From JANQTF01 sp036835375 (GTDB lineage Bacteria; Bacteroidota; Bacteroidia; J057): 35,167 bases of DNA. This document shows positions 26,392 to 34,457 of this stretch, piece by piece. The notes beneath the pieces are model-generated. The model had not been told where the DNA came from and did no database searches. It saw nothing but the letters and a program-made list of their open reading frames with translations. The stretch spans positions 1 to 35,167 of the forward strand of contig DAITMB010000045.1 of the NCBI GenBank assembly GCA_036835375.1, read 5' to 3'. Numbering within the stretch: the first letter of the stretch is position 1; each line of letters starts with the position of its first letter. The translations under genes and the position numbers were made by a program.

Positions 26392-27387
26392 TCATTCTCC
26401 TGAAGAATCCCAGAGTTTGGTGTAGAATTCTTGAGCATTACGGTAAGCCAGCGCATCGACATTTAGTCCTTCCACCTTTGCCTTCCATTGCTGAAGGAGA
26501 TCGGGATATTTGCTTGCGTTCTCGTGTTCCGGAAAAAAAAGCGGCATTCGTTCTGGAAAAGGATACCCGATCGGCGAGAAAAAATCTGCCCCCAAGGCCA
26601 GTCCTTTACTGCCACCCAGCGTCTGCCAGCCGTAGGCAACTTGCTCACCCAGAAGCCTCGGATCGTTGGGGTCAATGTATGCCCTTAAGAAATTGATCCC
26701 GATGATTCCCCCTCGCCGATACAGCTCCTGCGCCAACTCATCGGGCAAGTTGCGGACATGGGCACACTTAGCCCGAAAATTGCTATGGCTCGCGATCACA
26801 GGCACTTTAAGTCCTTGTCGATCTAGATAGGTAAATATGTCGTGGGCCAATGCGTCGCTCGCATGAGAAAGGTCAATGGGAATGCGCTTGCCATGCAAAA
26901 AATCCAAGAGCGCTTCTCCGTCGGCTTTCAGACCGACGCCTTGCGCCTCATTTCCCCCTCCAAAACGGTTTTCGCTGTGGTGGGTCAACCCGATGTAGGC
27001 GAGCGGACCCACTTGTGAGATCATCGCAGACAAAAGCCGAAGACCGTCGTGGATGGAGCGAAATTCCTCGCTGAAACCAGAGGCGTTTTCGATCGCGGCC
27101 AGAATTCCAATTTGATTTCCCGGCACAAGGTCTTTTGCATGACGCACCCGACGAAAAGCTGGCTGGCTGCCGAGTGTCAGAAAGTGATTCACCTGTTCTT
27201 GCGCCAGTTCCGTGCTGCCGGACTTTGTCGCAGTGAAAATGGCCATCACTTGCGTCTTGACATTTCCAGCCTGTAAATGGGGCAGGGCTGCGCCGATGTC
27301 CTCGGTTTTGGATAAATTAGCCCCTCGCACGCGGGCGAGATAAGCCAGCACGTCGCAGTGAAGATCAAATACTGGAATCTGATTCAT
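26392..27387 (-). CDS. M19-family (renal-type) zinc dipeptidase
   Basis: The 331-residue protein matches membrane dipeptidase family M19, TIM-barrel enzymes with two zinc ions that split dipeptides, including some D-containing ones. Visible metal and active-site segments are FDLHCDVLAYL (His10, Asp12), AAIENASGF (bridging Glu), GLTHHSENRFGGGN, PIDLSHASD and VIASHSNFRAKCAHVRNLPDE. There is no signal peptide, so it is cytoplasmic. It precedes the MFS transporter with a short gap, suggesting uptake and cleavage of a peptide-like compound. The 5' leader would contain the hairpin at 27508-27547 if transcription begins beyond it. Confidence 0.93.
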   Translation of the reverse strand: MNQIPVFDLHCDVLAYLARVRGANLSKTEDIGAALPHLQAGNVKTQVMAIFTATKSGSTELAQEQVNHFLTLGSQPAFRRVRHAKDLVPGNQIGILAAIENASGFSEEFRSIHDGLRLLSAMISQVGPLAYIGLTHHSENRFGGGNEAQGVGLKADGEALLDFLHGKRIPIDLSHASDALAHDIFTYLDRQGLKVPVIASHSNFRAKCAHVRNLPDELAQELYRRGGIIGINFLRAYIDPNDPRLLGEQVAYGWQTLGGSKGLALGADFFSPIGYPFPERMPLFFPEHENASKYPDLLQQWKAKVEGLNVDALAYRNAQEFYTKLWDSSGE

Positions 27388-27507
27388 ATTTTCTGAAAGT
27401 CATTCCCACCATTGCAGCGGAAGCGTTCCAAATGGATAGTCAAGCTACGGAAAGCCGCGCAAATTATCCGCCATGTCCAGGATCCTCTATTGAATCCTGA
27501 TTCTAAT

Positions 27508-27547
27508 AAAAACGCTGTCGAAAAGCCGAAGCCGATTAGCCGACAGC
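27508..27547 (-). terminator. Minus-oriented terminator-like hairpin upstream of the dipeptidase gene
   Basis: GCTGTCG (27514-27520) and CGACAGC (27541-27547) form a 7-base stem around a 20-base loop; on the minus strand it is followed by GTTTTTATTAG. No minus-strand gene lies immediately upstream, since the neighbour is the plus-strand MORN gene, so it either stops antisense transcription or acts as an attenuator in the dipeptidase-MFS leader. Confidence 0.4.
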
Positions 27548-27585
27548 ATACTCGCCTCCAGCACGCATTTTTCCCGAGGGTGACT

Positions 27586-27593
27586 TACCTTTG
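27586..27593 (+). promoter_or_regulatory. Candidate -7 element for the MORN-repeat gene
   Basis: TACCTTTG fits TAnnTTTG and ends 27 bases before the ATG at 27621, giving a leader of about 20 bases. There is no TTG 21 bases upstream. A transcript starting here would exclude the TTG at 27591 as start codon. Confidence 0.4.
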
Positions 27594-27620
27594 TTCTCAA
27601 GAACAGAAATTTTCAGGACC

Positions 27621-28334
27621 ATGCACAGATTTCTCCTCCTTCTGTGCGTGAACTTTAGCAGCTCGCTCATTCACGCCCAAGCATTTGAAACTTTTTATGA
27701 AACAGGTCAACTACAGACGCGCACTCCCCTGAGTGAAGAGGGCCAATTCGACGGTCTGAGCCAGGAGTTCTATCCCGATGGCATGTTAGCGGCAGAAGTG
27801 CCTTACCGAGCAGGCAAAGTGCACGGCACTGTCAAAGAATACTACCAGCACGGGATTCTGAAGCTGCAACACGACTTCGAATTCGGTCAAAAACAAGGAA
27901 AAATGTACCTCTACGATCCAGATGGTGTGTTGCGGATGTATGCCATACTGGATGCAGACACGATTCTCCTGGCGCAGCGCTATCAAGGACGTGGTAGGTT
28001 GATTTCGGAACAAATAGGATTCTTTGCAGAACCGATTGATACCACCGATATGGCAGAGCCGGTGGTGTGGCTTGCCGATGGAACTACCCTTCGGGCAGGA
28101 AAGCCCAACTTGCTTCGCATCTTCATTCCGCAATTTCCGAGCTCTTTCATCACCTTTGCGAGCACCAATGGAAGCATCCGCGAAAGTGGTAGAAGTGATT
28201 TTCCGATCGAAATCATCCCCGATGAAGGCTTACAAATTTTCACCCTATACCTCCGCCTCAAAACCCATACTCGCGCGCAACCAAGTGTCCTCAAGGTCCT
28301 CTCGCTTCCCGTCAATCCTTCGGGGGATCACTAA
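27621..28334 (+). CDS. Secreted MORN-repeat (YwqK-like) protein
   Basis: The product has 237 residues. The frame extends to a TTG at 27591, but ATG at 27621 begins a proper signal peptide (MHRFLLLLCVNFSSSLIHAQ). Residues about 22-105 contain about four YwqK-type MORN repeats: YETGQLQTRTPL, GLSQEFYPDGMLAAEVPY, GTVKEYYQHGILKLQHDF and GKMYLYDPDGVLRMYA. The remaining 130 residues are beta-rich without a recognised fold. Some databases call this repeat family an antitoxin, but no toxin is nearby and the signal peptide argues against a toxin-antitoxin role. It is probably an exported envelope protein of unknown function, divergent from the dipeptidase gene. Confidence 0.8.
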   Translation: MHRFLLLLCVNFSSSLIHAQAFETFYETGQLQTRTPLSEEGQFDGLSQEFYPDGMLAAEVPYRAGKVHGTVKEYYQHGILKLQHDFEFGQKQGKMYLYDPDGVLRMYAILDADTILLAQRYQGRGRLISEQIGFFAEPIDTTDMAEPVVWLADGTTLRAGKPNLLRIFIPQFPSSFITFASTNGSIRESGRSDFPIEIIPDEGLQIFTLYLRLKTHTRAQPSVLKVLSLPVNPSGDH

Positions 28335-28338
28335 TAAC

Positions 28339-28360
28339 TTACAGACAGTGACATCTGTAA
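28339..28360. repeat. Short inverted repeat plus direct repeat after the MORN gene
   Basis: TTACAGA (28339-28345) and TCTGTAA (28354-28360) form a 7-base stem with an 8-base loop, six bases after the stop. A partly repeated segment follows (AGACAGTGA occurs at 28343-28351 and again at 28362-28370). There is no T tract, so it is a poor terminator candidate; its role is unknown. Confidence 0.4.
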
Positions 28361-28544
28361 AAAGACAGTGATCTGCATTTCTTGTAAATATCTACCAAGA
28401 AGAAGTAAATTTAGGCGAGTGATTTCCAAAGTCGAAGAAGGGGTACTTCTTCCTCTACAAAATAGCTCAGGAATAAGTCGCGAGTACTCCAAGCGCAACG
28501 AGAAGGCGAATTCTCCGTCCTAGGGAGAGAAAATATAGATACGA

Positions 28545-31049
28545 ATGCAAAAAATCATCCTTGTTTGGATCGCTTTGCTGGGACTTGTGCCAGCAGCTTG
28601 GTCCCAGATTGAGCGGCCTGTGAGTTGGGCATTTTCATCTCAACCTACCGAAAATGGGCGCGCAGAGCTGCAATTCAAGGCGACCATTCAACCGGGATGG
28701 CACCTGTATTCTCAGTTTATTGAGGAGGGCGGTCCCATCCCCACAGGTTTTTTCTTTGAGGAGTCTTCTGCATATACGCGCCAAGGTGTCGTCAAAGAAT
28801 TCGGTAAGCTGCACAAAGCATATGACCCTACGTTTGAGATGGATCTGGCTTATTTTGACCAGGAAGTCACCTTCTCACAAGTTGTTACATTGACAGGTGA
28901 AAAGGCGGTGGTCGCGGGCTACTTGGAATTCATGGTCTGCAATGATGAAAAATGCCTCCCACCTGAAGCGGTGGACTTTTCTTTGGCAGTGACATCCCCC
29001 ACAACCAAAGCCGCCCCAGCTTCTCCCAGTGCGGCTCCAGCTTCTGAGTCGCCTATAGAGAAGGATCCCGAAAAAGTAGTCTCACCTATCGACGAAGCGC
29101 CTGGCACTTCCCTCTTTTCTCCCATCGGACCTTCCTCCACGGTAGATCCTGTGAAATGGACCTTTGATCTGCGGCCGCTTGATGGCGGAACACACGAAGC
29201 ACTGTGGACAGCAGATGTCCAAGCCGGGTGGAAAATCTATTCTCAATTCATTGAAGAAGGGGGGCCTGTTCCCACATCTTTTGACATCCAAGCCGGGGCC
29301 TATGAGCTGATTGGCAACATCCAAGAGCGGGGGATCAAGCACTCGGGCATAGACGAAATCTTCAACATGCAGGTCACAACCCTCGAAGGGCAAGTCGAAT
29401 TCGCTCAAACACTCCGCTTTGAGGGAGAGGCTGTTCCCATTGTAGGCGAACTCGTGTACATGGCCTGCGAAGAAGGGAGGTGCCTTCCCCCCGCGGTAGT
29501 ATCGTTTGCTATTGGCGGCAAGACCGCCGTCACCAAAGAGGCAGCCAGTGAGCTGCTTCAAGGCTTGACGCTCACCACAGTCGATCTCGACAACCCCGCA
29601 TCGGAGTGTGGCAGCACCGAAAAATCAGGCATTTCTGTCTGGAAAGATTTTCTCGCGGGCTTTCTTGGCGGATTATTCGCCCTCCTCACGCCCTGTGTAT
29701 TCCCGATGATCCCGCTCACCGTGAGCTTTTTTACCAAAAGCAGCCAAGACAAGCGCAAAGGAATCACCAACGCGATTCTCTACGGCATCTCCATCTTCGG
29801 GATCTATGCCCTGGCCTCAGCACCCTTTCACTTGATCGAAGGAATTGAGGGAAATGTCTTTAATCTCATTGCCACCGACCCCTGGCTCAACTTAGGCTTC
29901 TTTGTGGTCTTTGTGGCCTTTGCTATCTCTTTCTTTGGCTACTATGACATCGCGCTCCCAAGCAGCTTTGCCAATCGTGCTTATTCTGCCTCGACCATGG
30001 GCAATCTGGCTGGAATCTTCTTCATGGCGCTGACACTCTGCATCGTATCATTTTCCTGCACGGGGCCCATTCTTGGATCCCTGGTCGCCGTATCGGCTTC
30101 CGGCAGTGTGAGTGCTTGGAATCTCACTGCCGCCATGGCTGGTTTCGGCATTGCCTTGGCGTTACCTTTTGGCTTATTCGCTGCTTTCCCTGGTTGGCTC
30201 AATTCTCTACCCAAATCCGGTTCTTGGCTCACCACGGTCAAGGTGATGCTGGGCTTCGTCGAGTTGGCGCTGGCTGTGAAGTTTCTCTCCAATGCCGACT
30301 TAGTGGAGCACTGGGGGCTGGTGAAGCGTGAAACTTTCTTTTTGCTGTGGATCATGATTGGGATCGCCATGATCCTATACTTGCTCGGCAAGATCAAATT
30401 TCCTCACGACACGCCTCCCGAAAAAATCTCAGCCAGCCGCTGGGTAGGCATTGCGGCCATCGGCCTATTTGTAGGATACCTTATTCCGGGCTTATTTAAC
30501 ACAGAGGCCGCCAACCGCCAGCTCCTGAGCGGGTTTCCGCCGCCGATGTTTTACAGTTGGTATGAGAGGTCCTCTGGCTGTCCGCTCGACTTGCCATGTT
30601 ACAAAGACTACGAAGAAGGTCTGGCTGTCGCCAAGGCTACAGGCAAGCCCATCATGCTTGATTTCACGGGCTGGGCTTGTGTGAATTGCCGCAGAATGGA
30701 GGAGAATGTATGGGTAAATCCAGCTGTGTTCAAAAAATTGAGCGAGGAGTATGTGCTGATTTCCCTTTATGTGGACGACCGGGCCCCGCTTGATGAACCG
30801 ATGCAAGGAAGGGTGCGAATGAGCACAGGCAGTGAGCGAAAAGTGAGGACGGTGGGCGACAAGTGGGCCGTGTTTGAGGAAGAAAATTTTCATCAAAACA
30901 CCCAGCCGCTGTATGTCCTCCTTTCTCCGGAAGGAGCACTTCTCAATCAGCCTGTGGGATATACTCCTAACAAGCTCGACTACCTCGAATTTTTGCAATG
31001 TGGATTGGATGCGCTTGACCTTCAGAAAACCCAAGCACTGGTCCCTTAG
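28545..31049 (+). CDS. dsbD: Thiol:disulfide interchange protein DsbD with duplicated alpha domain
   Basis: DsbD carries electrons from cytoplasmic thioredoxin across the inner membrane to periplasmic reductases. The 834-residue protein has a signal peptide (about 1-20), a first DsbD-alpha-like domain (about 21-150, Cys132/Cys137), a Ser/Pro/Ala linker, and a second alpha-like domain (about 200-325, Cys308/Cys313). The two share GWHLYSQFIEEGGPIPT against GWKIYSQFIEEGGPVPT and end CNDEKCLPPE against CEEGRCLPPA. About eight membrane helices follow (365-660) with the paired cysteines in PCVFPMIP (Cys384) and FSCTGPI (Cys505), and a C-terminal thioredoxin-like domain with CVNC at 712-715. E. coli DsbD is about 565 residues with one alpha domain, so the extra copy explains much of the length. 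The gene stands alone and has 210 bases of leader DNA without a clear promoter. Confidence 0.95.
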   Translation: MQKIILVWIALLGLVPAAWSQIERPVSWAFSSQPTENGRAELQFKATIQPGWHLYSQFIEEGGPIPTGFFFEESSAYTRQGVVKEFGKLHKAYDPTFEMDLAYFDQEVTFSQVVTLTGEKAVVAGYLEFMVCNDEKCLPPEAVDFSLAVTSPTTKAAPASPSAAPASESPIEKDPEKVVSPIDEAPGTSLFSPIGPSSTVDPVKWTFDLRPLDGGTHEALWTADVQAGWKIYSQFIEEGGPVPTSFDIQAGAYELIGNIQERGIKHSGIDEIFNMQVTTLEGQVEFAQTLRFEGEAVPIVGELVYMACEEGRCLPPAVVSFAIGGKTAVTKEAASELLQGLTLTTVDLDNPASECGSTEKSGISVWKDFLAGFLGGLFALLTPCVFPMIPLTVSFFTKSSQDKRKGITNAILYGISIFGIYALASAPFHLIEGIEGNVFNLIATDPWLNLGFFVVFVAFAISFFGYYDIALPSSFANRAYSASTMGNLAGIFFMALTLCIVSFSCTGPILGSLVAVSASGSVSAWNLTAAMAGFGIALALPFGLFAAFPGWLNSLPKSGSWLTTVKVMLGFVELALAVKFLSNADLVEHWGLVKRETFFLLWIMIGIAMILYLLGKIKFPHDTPPEKISASRWVGIAAIGLFVGYLIPGLFNTEAANRQLLSGFPPPMFYSWYERSSGCPLDLPCYKDYEEGLAVAKATGKPIMLDFTGWACVNCRRMEENVWVNPAVFKKLSEEYVLISLYVDDRAPLDEPMQGRVRMSTGSERKVRTVGDKWAVFEEENFHQNTQPLYVLLSPEGALLNQPVGYTPNKLDYLEFLQCGLDALDLQKTQALVP

Positions 31050-31117
31050 TACGCGGTTGATTTTTCTTGGTCACTAACTGGGAAGTTCGAGGGATTCTCC
31101 CAAATCCCAAGCCCATC

Positions 31118-31795
31118 TTAGCCAACCATCATCTGTAGAATGGCTTTTCCGTCGAGATTGCCGAGAAGTAGATCGGCAGCGCGCTCGGGATGGGGCATCA
31201 TGCCAAATACATTTTTCTGCTCATTGCAGACCCCGGCAATGTTGTGCAAAGATCCATTGGGATTGGCCGCTTCGGTCACATTCCCTGCCTCATCGCAGTA
31301 GTGAAAGAGCACTTGGTCATTGTCTTCGAGGGCCTTGAGCTCGTCTGGGAGGCAATAGTAATTGCCCTCGCCATGTGCGACGGGTACTTTGTATGCCCTA
31401 GGCACCAAGCCTTTGGTGAGCAAGGCAGACTGGCTCACGGGTTTGATCCAGATATTTTTGCAAACAAAATTCATGCTCGTGTTATGAAGCAAAGCTCCGG
31501 GCAAGAGGCCAGCTTCGGTGAGCATCTGGAAGCCATTACAAATCCCAACCACGTATCCGCCGCGCCGAGCGTGGGCCGCGACTTCTTCCATAATGGGCGA
31601 AAAGCGCGCAATTGCACCAGATCGCAGATAGTCTCCGTAAGAAAAGCCGCCGGGAAGCATCACGACATCGCAGCCCTGTAGGTCGTGATCCTTGTGCCAA
31701 AGTTGAATGACATCTTTGCCGAGGTTGCGCTCAAGCGCATAGCGAAGATCTTGGTCGCAGTTGCTCCCTGGGAATGTGACAACACCAAATTTCAT
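31118..31795 (-). CDS. purQ: Phosphoribosylformylglycinamidine synthase subunit PurQ
   Basis: PurQ is the class I glutaminase of the FGAM synthase complex (with PurL and PurS), supplying ammonia for the fourth step of purine synthesis. The 225-residue length matches. The catalytic cysteine is C86 in GICNGFQML, and the His-Glu pair is H202/E204 in MMPHPERA. The N-terminal FPGSNCDQDLRYAL and LPGGFSYGDYLRSGA are family signatures. ATG at 31795 is standard. It lies 14 bases after the GT-C gene on the same strand, so is probably transcribed with it; purL and purS are not in the window. Confidence 0.97.
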   Translation of the reverse strand: MKFGVVTFPGSNCDQDLRYALERNLGKDVIQLWHKDHDLQGCDVVMLPGGFSYGDYLRSGAIARFSPIMEEVAAHARRGGYVVGICNGFQMLTEAGLLPGALLHNTSMNFVCKNIWIKPVSQSALLTKGLVPRAYKVPVAHGEGNYYCLPDELKALEDNDQVLFHYCDEAGNVTEAANPNGSLHNIAGVCNEQKNVFGMMPHPERAADLLLGNLDGKAILQMMVG

Positions 31796-31809
31796 ATCAG
31801 AATCGACGA

Positions 31810-33378
31810 TTAATTCCTAACTGGAGAATAGACGGTCCAAGTACCTATGCGTTCAGCCTTGTATCTTCCAAAAACGCTCGGGAAACGAGACTGCAAAGGT
31901 GGGAAAAAATTGCCTGCATCTAGCACCAATGCCGGTGGATTCGCCGCAAAGGTCCTGAAGACTTCTCGGCTTGGCGTGATGGAAGAAATCATCAACTTTC
32001 CCTCGTGACCGGGTAGGTCTTGCAATTTGTGGTATGCCATTCGAAAATCGAGATATGCTACTGCCGGTATGCGTTTACTACGAAGGTAAATATCAGGTTC
32101 ATTGGCCATGACCCAGATTTTTTCCTCAGGTGCTAACACTGCAGTTCTCGCCAAAATCTGTTCATGCTTTTGCTGGTCAAGGTGTAGACCTCCCGTCTGG
32201 AGCACACTTTGGTTGACGGTTAAAATCGGCATAGAGTCAGAAAACACCATGCCCAAATAGCTACTGTATTGCAGCAGTGGCAAAAAAAGGAGCGCGATGA
32301 GAACCGGCACCCGAAATCGTGTAAAAATCCGAAAGTCGAATGTCTTGGCGATATAAAAAGCCAAGGGAGGGACCAGAAGGATGAAATCGGGCATTTCTAA
32401 TCGCCGAATTTTAAACAGCAGAATCAGCAACACTCCGAGCATCCAGATCAGCATCATTGTCTCGGCTGAGCGAGCTTTTTTCACATACTTGTAGAAATAC
32501 AAGCGATAGTGAATAAATCCCACAATTGCCATGATCAGAAAAGATCCCCAACTCAAAAGCAAGATCAACAGCGCTGATTCACTGCTCGCGGAGTAGCCCA
32601 TTTCACCCGTGAGACCCAAGTAATCGACATAGTACAGCACCCCTTGATCCCACCAGTCATGAATGGCGCCTTGCCGAAAAAGCCACAGAAGGGCAAGACC
32701 CAGCACAGTGACCAATCCCCCCACGAAGGACATGACTTCGGACCAGCTGAAAGGGTGGAGCACCAAATACGCAAGAAGGACCCCTGCAAGCAAAAAGGTG
32801 GTTTTGTAAGAGGCAAGGATAGCCATCATCATCCAAATTCCTGCCACATATAAATGGCCTCGATTGGCAGGACTTCGGTCCACAAGCTGATTGACATGGC
32901 TGAAGGTGAGCACCACCGGCAGAAGCACGAACAAGGAGGCATTGAACTGGAGAGAATACCAAGGTGTGCACACCAACAAGGCAAAAAGCATAGAAATCAA
33001 CCCTGCATTTCGCCTAAAAGCCTTGTATTCCGCCAGAATACCATTGAACACGATGGCCGAAAAGTAGATATACAGACAGGTAAAAATTCGAATCGCTGTC
33101 AAGGCCACTGACCCGAATGCCAAGCTAAATATACTGTAAATCCACACCATGATCGGTGGCCCGGCGTGCCAGGCATCGGCATAGATACTGCCGCCTGCAA
33201 GAATTTTTTGCGCTGTGATCATGAGTTGTGATTCCTCCAGAAGAAAAAATTCTGGATGAAACGTCGGAAGCCGCAGAAGCGGAATCACGATCACCAGTGC
33301 GATATGCACAGGCAGGGGCGTGTATGTAAGCAGGCGAATCAATCTGGTAAGATGCAGTATCTTTGCCGAAATTAACAC
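31810..33378 (-). CDS. GT-C-like multi-spanning membrane glycosyltransferase
   Basis: The product has about 522 residues with about 11-13 membrane helices and a C-terminal soluble part of about 120 residues. The first outer loop contains LLEESQLMITAQKI followed by SIYADAWHAGPPIMVWIYS, the acidic-residue loop and G-PP layout of GT-C dolichyl/undecaprenyl-phosphate-sugar transferases. The frame reaches 33486 but would then overlap pyrF by 93 bases, and the extra residues are hydrophilic and unlike the family. I use a GTG at 33378 (then LISAKILHLTRL); a TTG at 33342 (LIRLLTYTPLPV) is also possible. There is no ATG between them. It is probably the first gene of an operon with purQ. Donor and acceptor are unknown. 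Confidence 0.7.
   Translation of the reverse strand: MLISAKILHLTRLIRLLTYTPLPVHIALVIVIPLLRLPTFHPEFFLLEESQLMITAQKILAGGSIYADAWHAGPPIMVWIYSIFSLAFGSVALTAIRIFTCLYIYFSAIVFNGILAEYKAFRRNAGLISMLFALLVCTPWYSLQFNASLFVLLPVVLTFSHVNQLVDRSPANRGHLYVAGIWMMMAILASYKTTFLLAGVLLAYLVLHPFSWSEVMSFVGGLVTVLGLALLWLFRQGAIHDWWDQGVLYYVDYLGLTGEMGYSASSESALLILLLSWGSFLIMAIVGFIHYRLYFYKYVKKARSAETMMLIWMLGVLLILLFKIRRLEMPDFILLVPPLAFYIAKTFDFRIFTRFRVPVLIALLFLPLLQYSSYLGMVFSDSMPILTVNQSVLQTGGLHLDQQKHEQILARTAVLAPEEKIWVMANEPDIYLRSKRIPAVAYLDFRMAYHKLQDLPGHEGKLMISSITPSREVFRTFAANPPALVLDAGNFFPPLQSRFPSVFGRYKAERIGTWTVYSPVRN
33358..33365 (+). promoter_or_regulatory. Candidate -7 promoter element of pyrF
   Basis: TATCTTTG fits TAnnTTTG and ends 28 bases before the pyrF ATG, predicting a leader of about 22 bases. 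No TTG lies 21 bases upstream. The element falls within the first codons assigned to the divergent GT-C gene. Confidence 0.45.
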
Positions 33379-33393
33379 AAAAGATCGTTTCTC

Positions 33394-34209
33394 ATGGTGG
33401 CTTCCGCGCTCACGGACCTGATTCGTCTTCGAAAGTCTTTTCTCTGCGTAGGATTGGACCCTGACCTGAGTCTCCTTCCTACTCATCTTAGGAATGAACC
33501 GGATCCCATCCTCGCCTTCAACTTGGCGGTGATCGAGGCCACAGCTCCTTATGCGGTAGCCTACAAACCTAACCTCGCCTTCTATGAAGCGCTCGGACCA
33601 AGTGGCTGGGACACCCTTCGCAAGACCATCAATGCGATCCCAAAGGGCATTTTGACCATCGCCGACGCCAAACGCGGCGACATTGGCAACACTGCCACAC
33701 GCTACGCAACCGCTTTCTTTGATACGCTGGGATTCGATGCCATCACCGTCGCTCCTTACATGGGAGAGGACTCGGTAAAACCATTTCTAGCATTTCCGGG
33801 CAAATGGGTATTTCTCCTTGCGCTCACTTCCAATCCGGGCTCAAAAGATTTCCAGTACCACGGACCGGCAGGTCAACCGCTCTACCAGGAAGTGCTAAAA
33901 AAAGGCGTGGCCTGGGCTCAAGGAATGCCGGGCGAACTGGGATTCGTCGTGGGTGCCACCCGCGCAGAATCGTTGGAAGAGGTGAGGCAAATCGTGCCAA
34001 ACGCCACCCTGCTCGTCCCCGGCGTGGGAGCTCAGGGCGGCGATCTTCATGCCGTGTGCCGACATGGAATGAACAGCACTGGTGGACTGCTCGTCAATTC
34101 TAGCCGGGGAATTCTCTACGCTAGTGGCGGAAAGGATTTCGCGCAAGCAGCTGAGGCCGCCGCGAAGTCTCTTCAACAAATAATGGCTCCATATGTGGCG
34201 ACGATTTGA
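33394..34209 (+). CDS. pyrF: Orotidine 5'-phosphate decarboxylase (type 2)
   Basis: PyrF decarboxylates OMP to UMP, the last step of pyrimidine synthesis. The 271-residue product is of the longer type 2 subfamily rather than the E. coli-like form of about 245 residues. Diagnostic segments are CVGLDPDLSLLP, YKPNLAFYEALGPSGW, and the catalytic tetrad region IADAKRGDIGNTA (Asp91, Lys93, Asp96), then TVAPYMGEDSVKPF and LVPGVGAQGGD near the phosphate site. The ATG at 33394 fits family N-termini. It is divergent from the GT-C/purQ pair, so two nucleotide genes flank one short region, but on opposite strands. Confidence 0.97.
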   Translation: MVASALTDLIRLRKSFLCVGLDPDLSLLPTHLRNEPDPILAFNLAVIEATAPYAVAYKPNLAFYEALGPSGWDTLRKTINAIPKGILTIADAKRGDIGNTATRYATAFFDTLGFDAITVAPYMGEDSVKPFLAFPGKWVFLLALTSNPGSKDFQYHGPAGQPLYQEVLKKGVAWAQGMPGELGFVVGATRAESLEEVRQIVPNATLLVPGVGAQGGDLHAVCRHGMNSTGGLLVNSSRGILYASGGKDFAQAAEAAAKSLQQIMAPYVATI

Positions 34210-34457
34210 TCGGCAGGCTGGGGACGATATTCTGGTTGATCTTTGGACTTTCGCAGGACTTTGCGCTATTTTTTTGGAGAGATGAATCAAGCCTCAAGAT
34301 TTTATTTGTGAAAGGAAATGTAATTCACCCACACCCCTCGTCTCACTGATACTGGATCAAGGATCGTACCCAGAATTTAAACTCGGACATGCAGAAAAGT
34401 GTAACTTGATTTTATAAGTACATCACTTCAACGCAGCAACATTTGCTGATTCCTGCC

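Noticed and set aside
27591..27620. TTG start for the MORN-repeat protein
   Set aside because: The ATG at 27621 opens directly into a signal peptide, and the TTG lies within the likely -7 promoter element.
27621..28334. Toxin-antitoxin reading of the YwqK-like repeat protein
   Set aside because: The name comes from database labels of the repeat; this protein is exported and has no toxin partner beside it.
33379..33486. N-terminal extension of the GT-C protein overlapping pyrF
   Set aside because: The added residues are charged, lie antisense to the conserved start of pyrF, and precede the first membrane helix without purpose.
34243..34275. Weak hairpin CGCA/TGCG followed by a run of T after pyrF
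   Set aside because: The T run is good but the stem has only four pairs; the adjacent GGACTTT repeat is direct, not inverted. Too weak to list as a terminator.
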